53,738 bases of DNA from Burkholderiaceae bacterium. Its GTDB lineage: Bacteria; Pseudomonadota; Gammaproteobacteria; Burkholderiales; Burkholderiaceae_D. The position numbers were made by a program, and so were the translations under genes. This document shows, piece after piece, positions 36,053-45,425 of the stretch. The notes beneath the pieces were generated by a model. It saw nothing but the letters and a program-made list of their open reading frames with translations, was not told the origin of the DNA and did not search any database. How positions within the stretch are numbered: the first letter of the stretch is position 1; the number at the start of each line of letters is the position of its first letter. The DNA lies in the NCBI GenBank assembly GCA_031291325.1, contig JARLJG010000012.1, positions 1 through 53,738 of the forward strand, read 5' to 3'.

Positions 36053-37237
36053 ATGAGCCATAAAGTATATGTTTCCGGGGTCGGCATGATCCCGTTTGCC
36101 AAACCGGGCACCAGCGAGCCTTACCACGTCATGGGGGCCAAGGCCGGGCGGCTGGCGTTGGACGACGCGCGCATTGCCTTCGACGATATCGAGCAAGCCT
36201 ATGTCGGTTACGTCTATGGCGACTCCACCAGCGGCCAAAAAGCGGTGTACCAACTGGGCATGACCGGCATCCCGATTGTCAACGTCAACAATAATTGCTC
36301 GACCGGTTCGACCGCGCTGTTCCTGGCGCGCCAGGCGATTGCCAGCGGCGCTGCCGACTGCGTGTTGGTGCTGGGCTTCGAGCAGATGAATGCGGGCGCG
36401 CTCGGCTCGGTGTTCCCGGATCGGCCGACACCGTTCGACGCCTTCGATGCGGTCACCGACAAATTGGTCGGCATGCCGGAAATCCCGCTGGCGTTGCGCT
36501 ATTTCGGCGGGGCCGGCTTGTCGCACATGAAGAAGTACGGCACACAGCTGGAAACCTTCGCCAAGATTCGCTCCAAGGCCAGCCGCCATGCGGCCAACAA
36601 TCCGTTGGCGCTGTTCAAGAAAGTGGTGTCGACCGAAGACGTGATGAATGCGCCGATGATCTGGCCCGGCGTGATGACGCGCTTGATGGCGTGCCCGCCG
36701 ACTTGCGGCGCGGCGGCTGCGGTGCTGGTGTCGGAAAAATTCGCCAAGGTCAAGGGACTCGACACGCGCGTGTATATCGCCGCGCAGGCGATGACCACCG
36801 ATCGTCCGCAAACCTTCGATTCCGGCGACATGATGCAATTGGTCGGTTACGGCATGGCGCAAGAGGCCGCCAACAAAGTGTACAAGGAAGCAGGCATCGG
36901 CCCGGACGAAATCCAGGTGGTCGAATTGCACGACTGCTTTGCGCAAAACGAATTGATTACCTATGAAGCGCTGGGCCTGTGCCCGGAAGGCGGCGCGGAA
37001 AAATTCGTCAACGATGGCGACAACACCTATGGCGGCAAGGTCGTCACCAATCCGTCCGGCGGGCTGTTGTCCAAGGGCCATCCGCTGGGCGCGACCGGGC
37101 TGGCGCAATGCTATGAGCTGACGCATCAATTGCGCGGCACCGCGCAAGAACGCACGGTGGCCGGCGCGCGCATCGGCTTGCAGCACAATCTCGGCTTGGG
37201 CGGCGCGTGCGTGGTCACGATGTATCGCGCATCCTGA
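36053..37237 (+). CDS. thiolase / SCP2-type lipid-transfer acetyl-CoA acyltransferase
   Basis: This 394-aa protein belongs to the SCP-x/thiolase family. The nucleophile is C82 in VNNNCSTGSTAL. The C-terminal SGGLLSKGHPLGATG holds the active-site His, and GLQHNLGLGGACVV is the last strand. The domain order and length match bacterial lipid-transfer thiolases, which cleave or form 3-oxoacyl-CoA of branched or sterol-like side chains. The start at 36053 has GGAG seven bases upstream. It is the first gene of a cluster with an SDR and an acyl-CoA dehydrogenase, fitting beta-oxidation of an unusual acyl-CoA. Confidence 0.9.
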   Translation: MSHKVYVSGVGMIPFAKPGTSEPYHVMGAKAGRLALDDARIAFDDIEQAYVGYVYGDSTSGQKAVYQLGMTGIPIVNVNNNCSTGSTALFLARQAIASGAADCVLVLGFEQMNAGALGSVFPDRPTPFDAFDAVTDKLVGMPEIPLALRYFGGAGLSHMKKYGTQLETFAKIRSKASRHAANNPLALFKKVVSTEDVMNAPMIWPGVMTRLMACPPTCGAAAAVLVSEKFAKVKGLDTRVYIAAQAMTTDRPQTFDSGDMMQLVGYGMAQEAANKVYKEAGIGPDEIQVVELHDCFAQNELITYEALGLCPEGGAEKFVNDGDNTYGGKVVTNPSGGLLSKGHPLGATGLAQCYELTHQLRGTAQERTVAGARIGLQHNLGLGGACVVTMYRAS

Positions 37238-37266
37238 GTTTATCGAACAATATGGCGGAGACGAGC

Positions 37267-38103
37267 ATGTCCACAGCAGGTAAATTGGCAGGCAAGGTAG
37301 CACTGGTATCCGGTTCGGGGCGCGGCATCGGGCGTTCGATCGCGCTGAAGCTGGCGAGCGAAGGCGCGCGCATCGTCGTCAACGATCTGGACGACGCGCC
37401 GGCGCAGGAAACGGTGGACGATATCGTCAAGGCGGGCGGGCAGGCGGTGGTCTGCGCCGGCAGTGTCACGTGCGCCGATTTCGGCGAGCGCTTCGTCAAG
37501 ACGGCGCTCGAGCATTTCGGCGGCCTCGACATCATCGTCAACAATGCCGGCTACACCTGGGACAATGTGATCCAGAAGATGAGCGACGAGCAATGGTACG
37601 CGATCATGGACGTGCACCTGACCGCGCCGTTTCGCATCCTGCGCGCCGCGCAGCCGGTGATCCGCGAATTGAGCAAGGCCGAACAGGCGCGCGGCGAACG
37701 GGTGGCGCGCAAGGTGGTTAATATTTCTTCGATTGCCGGCACCGGCGGCAACGCCGGCCAGGTCAATTATTCGAGCGCCAAGGCCGGCATCATGGGCATG
37801 ACGATGGCGCTGGCCAAGGAATGGGGACGCATGAACGTCAACGTCAATTGCGTCGCCTTCGGCTTCATCAAGACGCGCCTGACCGAAGCCTCGGCCGATG
37901 GCGACGCCACCGTGCATATCGATGGACGCGACATCAAGGTCGGCGTCAACCCGGAGTTGATTGCGCTGGCGGAACGCCAGATTCCGCTGGGCCGCACCGG
38001 CACGCCGGAAGAGGCTGCCGGCGCGGTGTACCTGCTGTGCACGCCGGAATCCGATTACATCAGCGGGCAGACGGTGATCTGTGGCGGCGGTTTATCGATT
38101 TGA
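37267..38103 (+). CDS. SDR-family oxidoreductase (3-hydroxyacyl-CoA/ketoreductase-like)
   Basis: This 278-aa Rossmann enzyme has the nucleotide loop SGSGRGIG (15-22), NNAGYTWDN (93-100), active-site Ser in NISSIAG, and Y168 and K172 in NYSSAKAG. The catalytic set is complete. In this place it probably oxidises a 3-hydroxyacyl-CoA for the thiolase (inference). The start at 37267 has GGAG seven bases upstream and lies 29 bases after the thiolase stop. The sequence recalls the SDR domains of multifunctional beta-oxidation enzymes. Confidence 0.88.
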   Translation: MSTAGKLAGKVALVSGSGRGIGRSIALKLASEGARIVVNDLDDAPAQETVDDIVKAGGQAVVCAGSVTCADFGERFVKTALEHFGGLDIIVNNAGYTWDNVIQKMSDEQWYAIMDVHLTAPFRILRAAQPVIRELSKAEQARGERVARKVVNISSIAGTGGNAGQVNYSSAKAGIMGMTMALAKEWGRMNVNVNCVAFGFIKTRLTEASADGDATVHIDGRDIKVGVNPELIALAERQIPLGRTGTPEEAAGAVYLLCTPESDYISGQTVICGGGLSI

Positions 38104-38168
38104 ATGCTAATTAGATCGGCGCGCGTATTTTGCGATGCGAAAATAACTTGGAGCTGCGCGCAATCTCC

Positions 38169-38304
38169 CGTCGTTCCCGCCTTCGCGCTAATCGTTACCC
38201 ACAAGTCTTGGCGGTTAGGGCTTCCCCTCGCCCGCAGGCGGGAGAGGGGTGACGTACGCCACTTCAAGATGTGGGTAACGATTAGCGCCTTCGCGGGAAC
38301 GACG
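38169..38304. repeat. composite nested palindromic repeat
   Basis: The outer arms cgtcgttcccgc and gcgggaacgacg belong to the same family as 12713-12802. Perfect 19-base inner arms at 38185-38203 and 38270-38288 (gcgctaatcgttacccaca and its complement) enclose another small hairpin of the type cccctcgcccgc/ggcgggagagggg. It looks like one repeat inserted within another. It separates the SDR gene from the acyl-CoA dehydrogenase gene, so the latter may have its own promoter. Confidence 0.7.
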
Positions 38305-38393
38305 GGGATGAGTTTTGTCAAGCCTGCCCGAATACGTGTTTCTATCCGCGGAAAAACCGAATAACCGAATTTTAGAATATGGCTTGGAGACCA

Positions 38394-39536
38394 ATGAACA
38401 CCACCTCCCCCTGGATGAACGCGGAACTGGAAGGCTTCCGCGATGCGGTGCGCCGCTTCGTCAATGCCGAAATCGTCCCGCATCAAGACAAATGGAAAAC
38501 GCAGCAGCACGTCGACCGCGAGGTCTGGCAAAAGGCTGGCGAGATGGGCATGCTGCTGGCCGATATCCCGGAAGAATACGGCGGCTCGGGCGGCACCTTT
38601 GCGCATGAGAGCGTGGTCTTTGAGGAGTTGCAATACGCCGGCGACATGGCCTTCGGCCTGCATGTGCATGCGATCGTCGCGCACTATCTGCTCAACCAGG
38701 GCACCGAAGAGCAAAAGCGCCAATACCTGCCCAAGCTGGCCAGCGGCGAAACGATCGCCGCCATCGCCATGTCCGAGCCGGGCGCCGGCTCCGACTTGCA
38801 AGGCATCCGCACGTCGGCGCTGCAATCCGGCGACGACTATGTATTGAACGGCTCGAAAACCTTCATTTCCAACGGCTACCTGGCCGACTTGATCCTGGTG
38901 GTCGCCAAGACCAACCCGGACGCGGGCGCCAAGGGCGTGTCGCTGATCCTGGTCGAGACGCGCGATTGCCCCGGCTTCAAGGTCGGCCGCATCCTGGAAA
39001 AAATCGGGCAAAAGGGGCAGGATACCTGCGAACTGTTTTTCGACGGCGTGCGCGTGCCGCAAGGCAATGTGCTGGGCGGCGTGGCCGGGCAGGGCTTTTT
39101 CCAATTGATGACCGAGCTGCCCTACGAGCGCACCATCATCGGCGTATCCGGCGTGGCCGCCATCGAGCGCGCATTGCAGTTGACGGTGGCGCACACGCGC
39201 GACCGCAAGGCCTTCGGCAAGCCGCTGATCGAAATGCAAAACACGCGCTTCGTGCTGGCCGCAGTCAAGACCGAAGCGACCGTCGCCCGCGCCTTCATCG
39301 ACCGCGCGATCCAGGACATGATCGACGGCAAGATGGACGCGGTGCAGGCCTCGATGGTCAAATACTGGGTCACCGATCTGCAATGCAAGGTGATCGACGA
39401 ATGCCTGCAACTATTCGGCGGCTACGGTTATATGCTGGAATATCCGATCGCGCAGATGTATGCCGATGCGCGCGTGCAGCGCATCTATGGCGGCGCAAAT
39501 GAAATCATGAAAGAGATTATCGCGCGCTCGCTGTAA
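38394..39536 (+). CDS. acyl-CoA dehydrogenase
   Basis: This 380-aa flavoenzyme introduces the alpha,beta double bond into an acyl-CoA and passes electrons to ETF. Motifs in order are AMSEPGAGSDLQGIRTSA (FAD contact), TFISNGYLADLILVVA, DTCELFFDGVRVP and QLFGGYGYMLEYPIAQMYAD. The usual late catalytic Glu is replaced (IYGGANEIM), and E245 in LPYERTIIG is the likely base, as in long-chain and isovaleryl-CoA dehydrogenases. The start at 38394 has GGAG five bases upstream; 38379 is possible. It is functionally linked to the thiolase and SDR. Confidence 0.92.
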   Translation: MNTTSPWMNAELEGFRDAVRRFVNAEIVPHQDKWKTQQHVDREVWQKAGEMGMLLADIPEEYGGSGGTFAHESVVFEELQYAGDMAFGLHVHAIVAHYLLNQGTEEQKRQYLPKLASGETIAAIAMSEPGAGSDLQGIRTSALQSGDDYVLNGSKTFISNGYLADLILVVAKTNPDAGAKGVSLILVETRDCPGFKVGRILEKIGQKGQDTCELFFDGVRVPQGNVLGGVAGQGFFQLMTELPYERTIIGVSGVAAIERALQLTVAHTRDRKAFGKPLIEMQNTRFVLAAVKTEATVARAFIDRAIQDMIDGKMDAVQASMVKYWVTDLQCKVIDECLQLFGGYGYMLEYPIAQMYADARVQRIYGGANEIMKEIIARSL

Positions 39537-39569
39537 GGATAGGCTTGCGTGGCGCGCGGAGTGCGGCGA

Positions 39570-39848
39570 TCAATCGCCGCCACCGCCGCCGTCTCCGCCG
39601 CCGCCATCGCCACCACCACAATCGCCGCCTCCGCCAGAGTCGCCGCTGGCGCTGCAGTCGGCGTGCCCCGATCCGTGATGGCTGGCCCCATCGTCGGACG
39701 AGCCGACCCATGGCAGTCCGCACGCATCGTCGTTCGACGAGCCGCGCGAATTTGAATTGCCGCGCCCGGATTGGCGCCGCGCGTTGCGCATCTGCACGTA
39801 CAGAAAGGCGACGACCAGAATGCAAAAGATGACGGCCCAAAATTTCAT
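39570..39848 (-). CDS. small membrane-anchored Gly/Asp-rich protein
   Basis: This 92-aa protein has an N-terminal membrane segment (FWAVIFCILVVAFLYVQM), a Ser/Asn/Arg stretch, and a His/Cys/Ser tail ending in repeated GGGGD units. The tail comes from a ccgcca-type low-complexity DNA run. It could bind metal through the Cys, His and Asp residues, but this is only composition. It lies 46 bases after the patatin-like gene on the same strand. Confidence 0.65.
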   Translation of the reverse strand: MKFWAVIFCILVVAFLYVQMRNARRQSGRGNSNSRGSSNDDACGLPWVGSSDDGASHHGSGHADCSASGDSGGGGDCGGGDGGGGDGGGGGD

Positions 39849-39894
39849 GGCGTTGGTTTTCCCTCAATTATTCATGTTCGGGTGGCGGGCGGCT

Positions 39895-41238
39895 TCAGTC
39901 GGGAATATACCCGGAACATTGGTCGTACTCGGGAGGAATCGCATTCTCCAGTTTCTGCTGCAATTGCTCGATGAGCGTCGTGCCGATTTTAAAACCCTGC
40001 TCGAACATTTGCGCGCGCAACTGCGGGGTGACGTTGGCGTAGTGCGACATGAAATTCAAATCCCGGCGCAGAAACTTGGCGAAGGCCGGCGAATAGGCAT
40101 AGTTGTCGCGGTCGGCAGGGTCGAGTATCGTGATGCTGCGCCGCTGCCGGAGTTTCTCGGGCAGTGTCGCGCCCGCCGGCAGGTGCTGCTTGTTGGCGGC
40201 GATATGGTTGTTGAGTTTGATGCTTTCGATTTCCCCTTGCAGCGGGATATTGAACATCGCGTCCAGAAAGCGCTCATTCAATTCGGCGCTGTTATGGGTT
40301 CGCGCGCGTTCTTCCTTGGCGAAGAAACGCAGCAACACGATGTGCGTGGCGCCGACATCGATCAGCGGCGCCAACGGCGGGTTGCAGCGCATCGCGCCTT
40401 CCATCCAGTGCTGGACTTTGCCGTCGACCGTCACCGGCATCGGCGCGATATACGGCGGACGCGCGCCGCTGGCGAAGAAATACTCTGGCGTCAGGCGCAG
40501 CAGTTGTCGCCGGTTGGCGGCTCCGCGCAACGCTTGTTGCTCGGCGGGCGAGGGGTCGCTGCCGAAATACAGGTAGGTCTCGTCGAAATTGTCCGCCCGC
40601 GTCGCATTGGTGAAAATGGTCGGCCCCGTGGACGCGCTGAATTGTTTCGCCAGGTCGGCTTCTTTTGCCGTAATCAAGAATGGACTGAAGGCTATGGTGC
40701 CCGGCAGGCCGGAAAGGTACGCAATAAAGTCTTCGGTCGCCGTGGTCATATCCGCTTGCGCTTCGCTGACATCCCCGTGCTGTGCGGCGGGCGCGTTCGC
40801 GGAGGCTTCCAGGGACTCTTTGAACAGTTGCTTGGCGCTGGTGTGCGCCGCCAGCTTCAGCAAGGCTTCGGTCCAGCGCTGCTGCGAATTGAACCAGCCG
40901 GACAGGAAGTTGCTCCAGGCGTCGGGTCGCACGCTCGGCGGCAGCAGCGATATATGCGCCAGCAACGGCAGCTTGCGATAGCACTCGACCAACACCGGAT
41001 CGCACATCGATTCTTTCGCGTCCTGGGCAGCTAAATAGAGCGCGAGCGGAGTCAACATTTCGACGCAACCTGAAGCGGCGTGGATATGCAAGGTCGCAGC
41101 GCCGCTTTTGTTCGCTTTGAAGTTGTGCGCGCGAAAGGCATCGAGAATGCCGGTGGCGTAGTCGACATGGCCGAACGACCCCTGTATCGCCAAAACAATT
41201 TTCTTGTCTTTTGAGTCTTTTTTTGCTGGGTTTTTCAC
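39895..41238 (-). CDS. divergent patatin-like phospholipase family protein
   Basis: This 447-aa protein begins KKIVLAIQGSFGHVDYATGILDAF, in the place of the patatin GGGxxG oxyanion loop. HIHAASGCVEML follows, where Ser would be the nucleophile. Near residue ~280, WMEGAMRCNPPLAPLIDVGA stands where patatins have the DG(A/G) dyad acid; here it reads EGA. So the fold is likely but the GxSxG and Asp are altered, and activity may be lost or changed. Relatives of this type often occur with poly-hydroxyalkanoate or lipid genes. No signal peptide is seen. It may form an operon with the small protein at 39570. Confidence 0.55.
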   Translation of the reverse strand: MKNPAKKDSKDKKIVLAIQGSFGHVDYATGILDAFRAHNFKANKSGAATLHIHAASGCVEMLTPLALYLAAQDAKESMCDPVLVECYRKLPLLAHISLLPPSVRPDAWSNFLSGWFNSQQRWTEALLKLAAHTSAKQLFKESLEASANAPAAQHGDVSEAQADMTTATEDFIAYLSGLPGTIAFSPFLITAKEADLAKQFSASTGPTIFTNATRADNFDETYLYFGSDPSPAEQQALRGAANRRQLLRLTPEYFFASGARPPYIAPMPVTVDGKVQHWMEGAMRCNPPLAPLIDVGATHIVLLRFFAKEERARTHNSAELNERFLDAMFNIPLQGEIESIKLNNHIAANKQHLPAGATLPEKLRQRRSITILDPADRDNYAYSPAFAKFLRRDLNFMSHYANVTPQLRAQMFEQGFKIGTTLIEQLQQKLENAIPPEYDQCSGYIPD

Positions 41239-41349
41239 AGTGCTCCCGTTGGAAGGTATGGGAACTTCAAGGGATTGCGCAACGCGCGCGCAAAACGGCG
41301 AAACGCGATGTCGCCTCAGCGGAAAATTGGCAAAAAATAACTATTCTGT

Positions 41350-41385
41350 GTTGAGCATCACAAAACTTCAGTGAAAAGGCTCAAC
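41350..41385. promoter_or_regulatory. inverted repeat GTTGAGC/GCTCAAC between divergent genes
   Basis: Perfect 7-base arms lie 22 bases apart, in the gap between the patatin-like gene and the hybrid kinase. A tagcgaaacaa direct repeat lies near 41450-41475. Either may be a control site. Confidence 0.3.
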
Positions 41386-41511
41386 CTGGCGATATCTCGG
41401 GTTATCATACATTTTTTGGCTAAAAGTGCAACTTTGTTGCGCCATTTATACTAGCGAAACAATAGCGAAACAACAGGATAAGGGACTGTCGTTTCGAGAG
41501 GATGAATTCAG

Positions 41512-44500
41512 ATGGTGACGAAAGCGATTCCGGTCTCTGAAAACGACGACAAGTCGTGGTACTACAGTTTGCTCGAGAACGTTTCCCGCACGCTTGAGCT
41601 GGAACCCCTATTGCAGCATATAGGGCAAGCCGTCATGCGTATTGCGCAAGTCGACGGCGTCGCCATCCTGCTCAAGGACCCGGTCGAGCCGGAGCTGCGC
41701 TACGACCTGATCATTCTCCCGGAACAATTGGCCGATATCAGCGGCGCTTATCGCAAACTTGCCGTGAAGCTCGAGGATGATTACGAAATCACGACCGCTT
41801 TCGGCGACGGCAAGACCGCCATCATCGATTTGCAGAGCGTGGCCGCCGCGCATGAAAATACGCGCATCAGATTCGAGCGCTGGCAATTGCAGTCGATGCT
41901 GGTTGCGCCGCTTTGCCATGAAGGCAGCCCGATCGGCGTCGTGATGGCATTTCGCAGCGCGCGCGATTTCGGCGAAGACAGCGTCGATCCGATCCGCACA
42001 ATCGTCGAGGCTTTTTCCACGCAAATTGTCAACAGCGCTGCGTATAGCAGGCTCACCGACAAGATGAAGGCGATCGAAAATGCCGCCAGCGAGCGCACGC
42101 GGTTTCTGGAATTCATTTCCGAACTCAATAGCTTGACCGCGTCCGAGCAAATCTTCCAAATGATCGCCGACGAGTTTCTGCGCCACTACGGTTTCGATCT
42201 GGCGTTTTTCAGCATGATCGAGGGCGAGAATCTGCGGCAGCAGTGTTTTCGCGTCGGCGCGCCGGAAATCGAGCCTGTCCTTCGGGTGTCCGAAGACTAT
42301 TATGGCGCGCTCGGGGGTATCAGGTTGCGCGGCGACGAAGGCACGATTCCGGCCTGCGCTACCCGCAACCTGCCGGTCTATGTCGTGGATGCGAGAAAGG
42401 TCATCCATTTGCCGATGGCGAAGAACGACAAGGGTATTCTCGACCTGCTGGACGCGCGCGGCACGCCGATGCTGACCTTGCTCAATATCCCGATTTGCTG
42501 CAATCGCACGTTGATCGGCGTGCTGACGCTGGAAAGCGTGCGCCAGATCGTGACGCTCACGCAGGCCGACATCGACTTCATGAAGCTGCTGTGCTCGTTC
42601 ATGGGCACCGCGATCGAAAACGCCAAGCTGTATATCCAGGCCGGCGAACAAAAAGCGCAGCTCGAAAGCACGTACCGGGAACTCACCCATGTCAACCGCG
42701 AACTGGTCGAACACGAACGGGCGCTGAAGATCGCCAAGGAAGGCGCGGAGGAAGCGTCGCGCCTGAAATCCGCATTCCTGGCCAACATGAGCCACGAAAT
42801 CCGCACGCCGATGAACGCGGTGATCGGCATGGCTTACCTGGCCTTGCGCACCGAATTGAGCGACAAGCAGCGCGACTACCTGGAGAAAATTCATCGGGCC
42901 GCCAATTCGCTGCTCGGGATCATCAACGACATCCTCGATTTTTCCAAGATCGAAGCCGGCAAGCTCGATATCGAGACCGTCGACTTTTCGCTGCAACAAG
43001 TGCTGGGCAACCTCACCACGGTCACTTCCGAGGTCGCCGCCGGCAAGGGCTTGCGCTACCTGGTCGAGATCGCGCCCGAGGTGCCGGAATTCCTCTGCGG
43101 CGATCCGCTGCGGCTGGGCCAGGTATTGATCAACCTGATGAGCAATGCGATCAAGTTCACCTACGAGGGCGAAGTCAAGCTGCGCTGCCGGGCGCTGGCA
43201 GCGGGGCCGGATGCGGTCGAGTTGTGCTTCGAGGTCAGCGACACCGGCATCGGCATCGCCGAGGGGCAATTGAAGACGCTGTTCCAGGCGTTTACCCAGG
43301 CCGACGAATCGACCACGCGCAAATACGGCGGCACCGGCCTGGGGCTGGCGATCAGCAAGCGGCTGGTCGAATTGATGGGCGGCAGCATGAACGTGCACAG
43401 CGAGCCGGGCGTCGGCTCGCGCTTCGGTTTCACGCTGACGATGGGGCGCTGCGTCAATCCCGACCTGGTGCCGTCGGCGGTGTCGCGCGAGCTTGACGCC
43501 TGCCGCGTGCTGGTGGTCGACGACAATCCCAGCGCGCGCGAAATCCTGACCGGCGCGCTGCATCGCTACGAGCCGCATGTGCGGGCGGTTGACAGCGCGG
43601 CTGCGGCGATGGAGGAAATCCGCGCCGCCGACGACAAGGGCGAGGGCTACGAAGTGGTGCTGGCCGACTTCGGCATGCCGGAGAAAAACGGCCTGGAACT
43701 GGCCGCCGCGATTGCCGAAGCCGGCTTGCGGCTGGTGCCCAAGGTGATCCTGGTCACCGCATTCCGCCGCGAGGACGTGATGCGCGCCGCCGCAGCCGCG
43801 CCGCTGGCGGCGGTGTTGTACAAGCCGATCAATCAGTCGCAGTTGCACGACACCCTGGCCAAGGTGCTGACCAAGGATGGCGGACAGCGCAAGGCCGTGG
43901 TTTCCAGGAGGCGCATGCCGCGCTTCGAGGGCCGCAAGGTGCTGCTGGTCGAAGATAACGAAATCAACCAGCAGATCGCCAAGGAATTGCTGCTCTTCAC
44001 CGGCATGGAACTCGATATCGCCGACAACGGGCGCATCGCGCTGGAGATGCTGTTCGGCGCCGAGCCGGGCGAGTACGACCTGGTGGTGATGGACCTGGAG
44101 ATGCCGGAACTGGGCGGGCATGCCACCGCCCGCCGCATCCGCATGGACCACCGCTTCGCCGAGATGCCGATCGTGGCGATGACCGCGCACGCGGCTGCCG
44201 AAGTGCGCGAAGACTGCCTGCACAGCGGCATGCAGGATCACTTGGCCAAGCCGATCAATCCCGACGAGTTGTATCGAACCCTGGCGCGCTGGATGAAGGC
44301 ATCGCAGGCGCCGCAAGAGAGCGGCCCGGCGGTCGAGGAAGAAGCGGCGTCCGATGACGCTGCACAGGTGGATGACTATGCCGATCTGGCGGCAGCCGGA
44401 TTTGCCATTGTCGAGACGCTCGACCGCCTGGGCGGGGACACCGAATTGTTCCGCGATATCCTCGGCATGGTGCCGCGCGTGGCGGGCGAATCGATGGGGA

Positions 44501-44724
44501 AATTCGACGCCACGCTGGCCGCCGGCGACCTGGAAGGAGCGGAAGCGGCAGCGCACGCATTGCGCGGCATGGCCAGCACGGTCGGCGCGACGCCGCTGAC
44601 CGAATCGGCAGAAGCGGTCGAGCGCGCCATGCGCGACGGCGGCGCCAGCGCCGCCCAGATCGAGACTTTCCGGCGCAGCGCCGAGGCCGTGCGGCGGGCG
44701 GTGGAGCGGTTCTTGGCGGGGTGA
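41512..44724 (+). CDS. hybrid histidine kinase GAF-GAF-HisKA-HATPase-REC-REC-Hpt
   Basis: This 1070-aa cytosolic sensor has no membrane segment. Two GAF domains (about 20-175 and 205-375) are followed by a short coiled coil and HisKA with H428 in [13 protein letters not shown]. The ATPase domain with [10 protein letters not shown] and [11 protein letters not shown] comes next. REC one has D719 in [14 protein letters not shown] two has D861 in [11 protein letters not shown], and the Hpt domain has H1015 in [13 protein letters not shown]. All phosphorelay residues are intact, so the His-Asp-His chain can pass phosphate to an outside receiver. No output gene is adjacent; the receivers at 50329-51141 on the other strand are a guess. 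Confidence 0.93.
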   Translation: MVTKAIPVSENDDKSWYYSLLENVSRTLELEPLLQHIGQAVMRIAQVDGVAILLKDPVEPELRYDLIILPEQLADISGAYRKLAVKLEDDYEITTAFGDGKTAIIDLQSVAAAHENTRIRFERWQLQSMLVAPLCHEGSPIGVVMAFRSARDFGEDSVDPIRTIVEAFSTQIVNSAAYSRLTDKMKAIENAASERTRFLEFISELNSLTASEQIFQMIADEFLRHYGFDLAFFSMIEGENLRQQCFRVGAPEIEPVLRVSEDYYGALGGIRLRGDEGTIPACATRNLPVYVVDARKVIHLPMAKNDKGILDLLDARGTPMLTLLNIPICCNRTLIGVLTLESVRQIVTLTQADIDFMKLLCSFMGTAIENAKLYIQAGEQKAQLESTYRELTHVNRELVEHERALKIAKEGAEEASRLKSAFLANMSHEIRTPMNAVIGMAYLALRTELSDKQRDYLEKIHRAANSLLGIINDILDFSKIEAGKLDIETVDFSLQQVLGNLTTVTSEVAAGKGLRYLVEIAPEVPEFLCGDPLRLGQVLINLMSNAIKFTYEGEVKLRCRALAAGPDAVELCFEVSDTGIGIAEGQLKTLFQAFTQADESTTRKYGGTGLGLAISKRLVELMGGSMNVHSEPGVGSRFGFTLTMGRCVNPDLVPSAVSRELDACRVLVVDDNPSAREILTGALHRYEPHVRAVDSAAAAMEEIRAADDKGEGYEVVLADFGMPEKNGLELAAAIAEAGLRLVPKVILVTAFRREDVMRAAAAAPLAAVLYKPINQSQLHDTLAKVLTKDGGQRKAVVSRRRMPRFEGRKVLLVEDNEINQQIAKELLLFTGMELDIADNGRIALEMLFGAEPGEYDLVVMDLEMPELGGHATARRIRMDHRFAEMPIVAMTAHAAAEVREDCLHSGMQDHLAKPINPDELYRTLARWMKASQAPQESGPAVEEEAASDDAAQVDDYADLAAAGFAIVETLDRLGGDTELFRDILGMVPRVAGESMGKFDATLAAGDLEGAEAAAHALRGMASTVGATPLTESAEAVERAMRDGGASAAQIETFRRSAEAVRRAVERFLAG

Positions 44725-44750
44725 GGTTGAAGCACCGTGCTCCGATTTTG

Positions 44751-44822
44751 GTAGGATGGGCACGCCTTTGTGCCCACGCGGAGGCGGCGGCAGCGTGGGC
44801 ACAAAAGCGTGCCCACCCTACA
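44751..44822. repeat. REP-like palindrome with GTAGG ends
   Basis: Arms of 29 bases (44751-44779 and 44794-44822) are complementary at 27 positions around a 14-base loop. Both ends are GTAGG-TGGGCACGC. The GTAG tetranucleotide followed by a palindrome is the layout of RAYT-mobilised REP elements. It sits between convergent genes and could also end transcription. Confidence 0.75.
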
Positions 44823-44882
44823 AGAGGCTTGGCAATTTTCAGGGGCGCCCTGAAGGCTATTTTGCGAAGATCGGACTGCGCG

Positions 44883-45425
44883 TTACTTTGAACGCTCACG
44901 CAGGTACGCGAAAGCCAGGCGCACGCGCGGTGCCCAGTAGGCGTACAGCGGGCCGCCAAGCAGGGTGCCGAACAGATAGACGAAAACCCCCACGCTGGCA
45001 GATAGGCAAGCGCCGAGGAACAGGCGCGACACCGTATCGTGGATGTCGTCCCGCAGCAGGTGGAACACCATGCCTGCCATCTCGGCTGCCGCCCACAAGC
45101 CGATCGCCACAAAGACCAGCGCCAGCAGCGCCGCTGCCAGGATGCATGCAGCGCCGGCTGGCGTGCCGACGGCGGGCGGCGCGTCCGATTCGGCAGGGTC
45201 ATCCTTGTGCAGCAACATGCCGACGCCGCCTTTGAGGAACATCGCGCCCAGCCCCGCCTGCATCATCAGGACGAAGCTTGCCAGACCGGGATACTCGGAA
45301 AATTTTGCGCCGCCATAGCTGCCCGCAGCGTAGCCAAGTTGCCATTCCCATGCCACCAACGCGAAAAAGCATAGGGCAAGCAAGATAAATATCAAGCCCG
45401 TGAAGATCCGCTTGAGCAGATTCAT
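44883..45425 (-). CDS. four-helix membrane protein of unknown function
   Basis: This 180-aa protein has four hydrophobic segments (about 5-27, 48-70, 90-115 and 140-165) with short charged loops, including HKDDPAESDAPP. The start at 45425 overlaps the stop of the LprI-like gene by four bases, so the two are co-translated. No family is recognised. The pairing with a secreted Cys-rich protein suggests an envelope task (inference). Confidence 0.75.
   Translation of the reverse strand: MNLLKRIFTGLIFILLALCFFALVAWEWQLGYAAGSYGGAKFSEYPGLASFVLMMQAGLGAMFLKGGVGMLLHKDDPAESDAPPAVGTPAGAACILAAALLALVFVAIGLWAAAEMAGMVFHLLRDDIHDTVSRLFLGACLSASVGVFVYLFGTLLGGPLYAYWAPRVRLAFAYLRERSK

Noticed and set aside
38055-39410. 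451-codon minus-strand ORF opposite the acyl-CoA dehydrogenase
   Set aside because: It runs through a palindromic repeat and is antisense to a clear enzyme gene.
41608-44802. 1064-codon minus-strand ORF opposite the hybrid kinase
   Set aside because: It is an antisense shadow with His/Gln/Arg bias and no domains; the kinase frame has all catalytic motifs.
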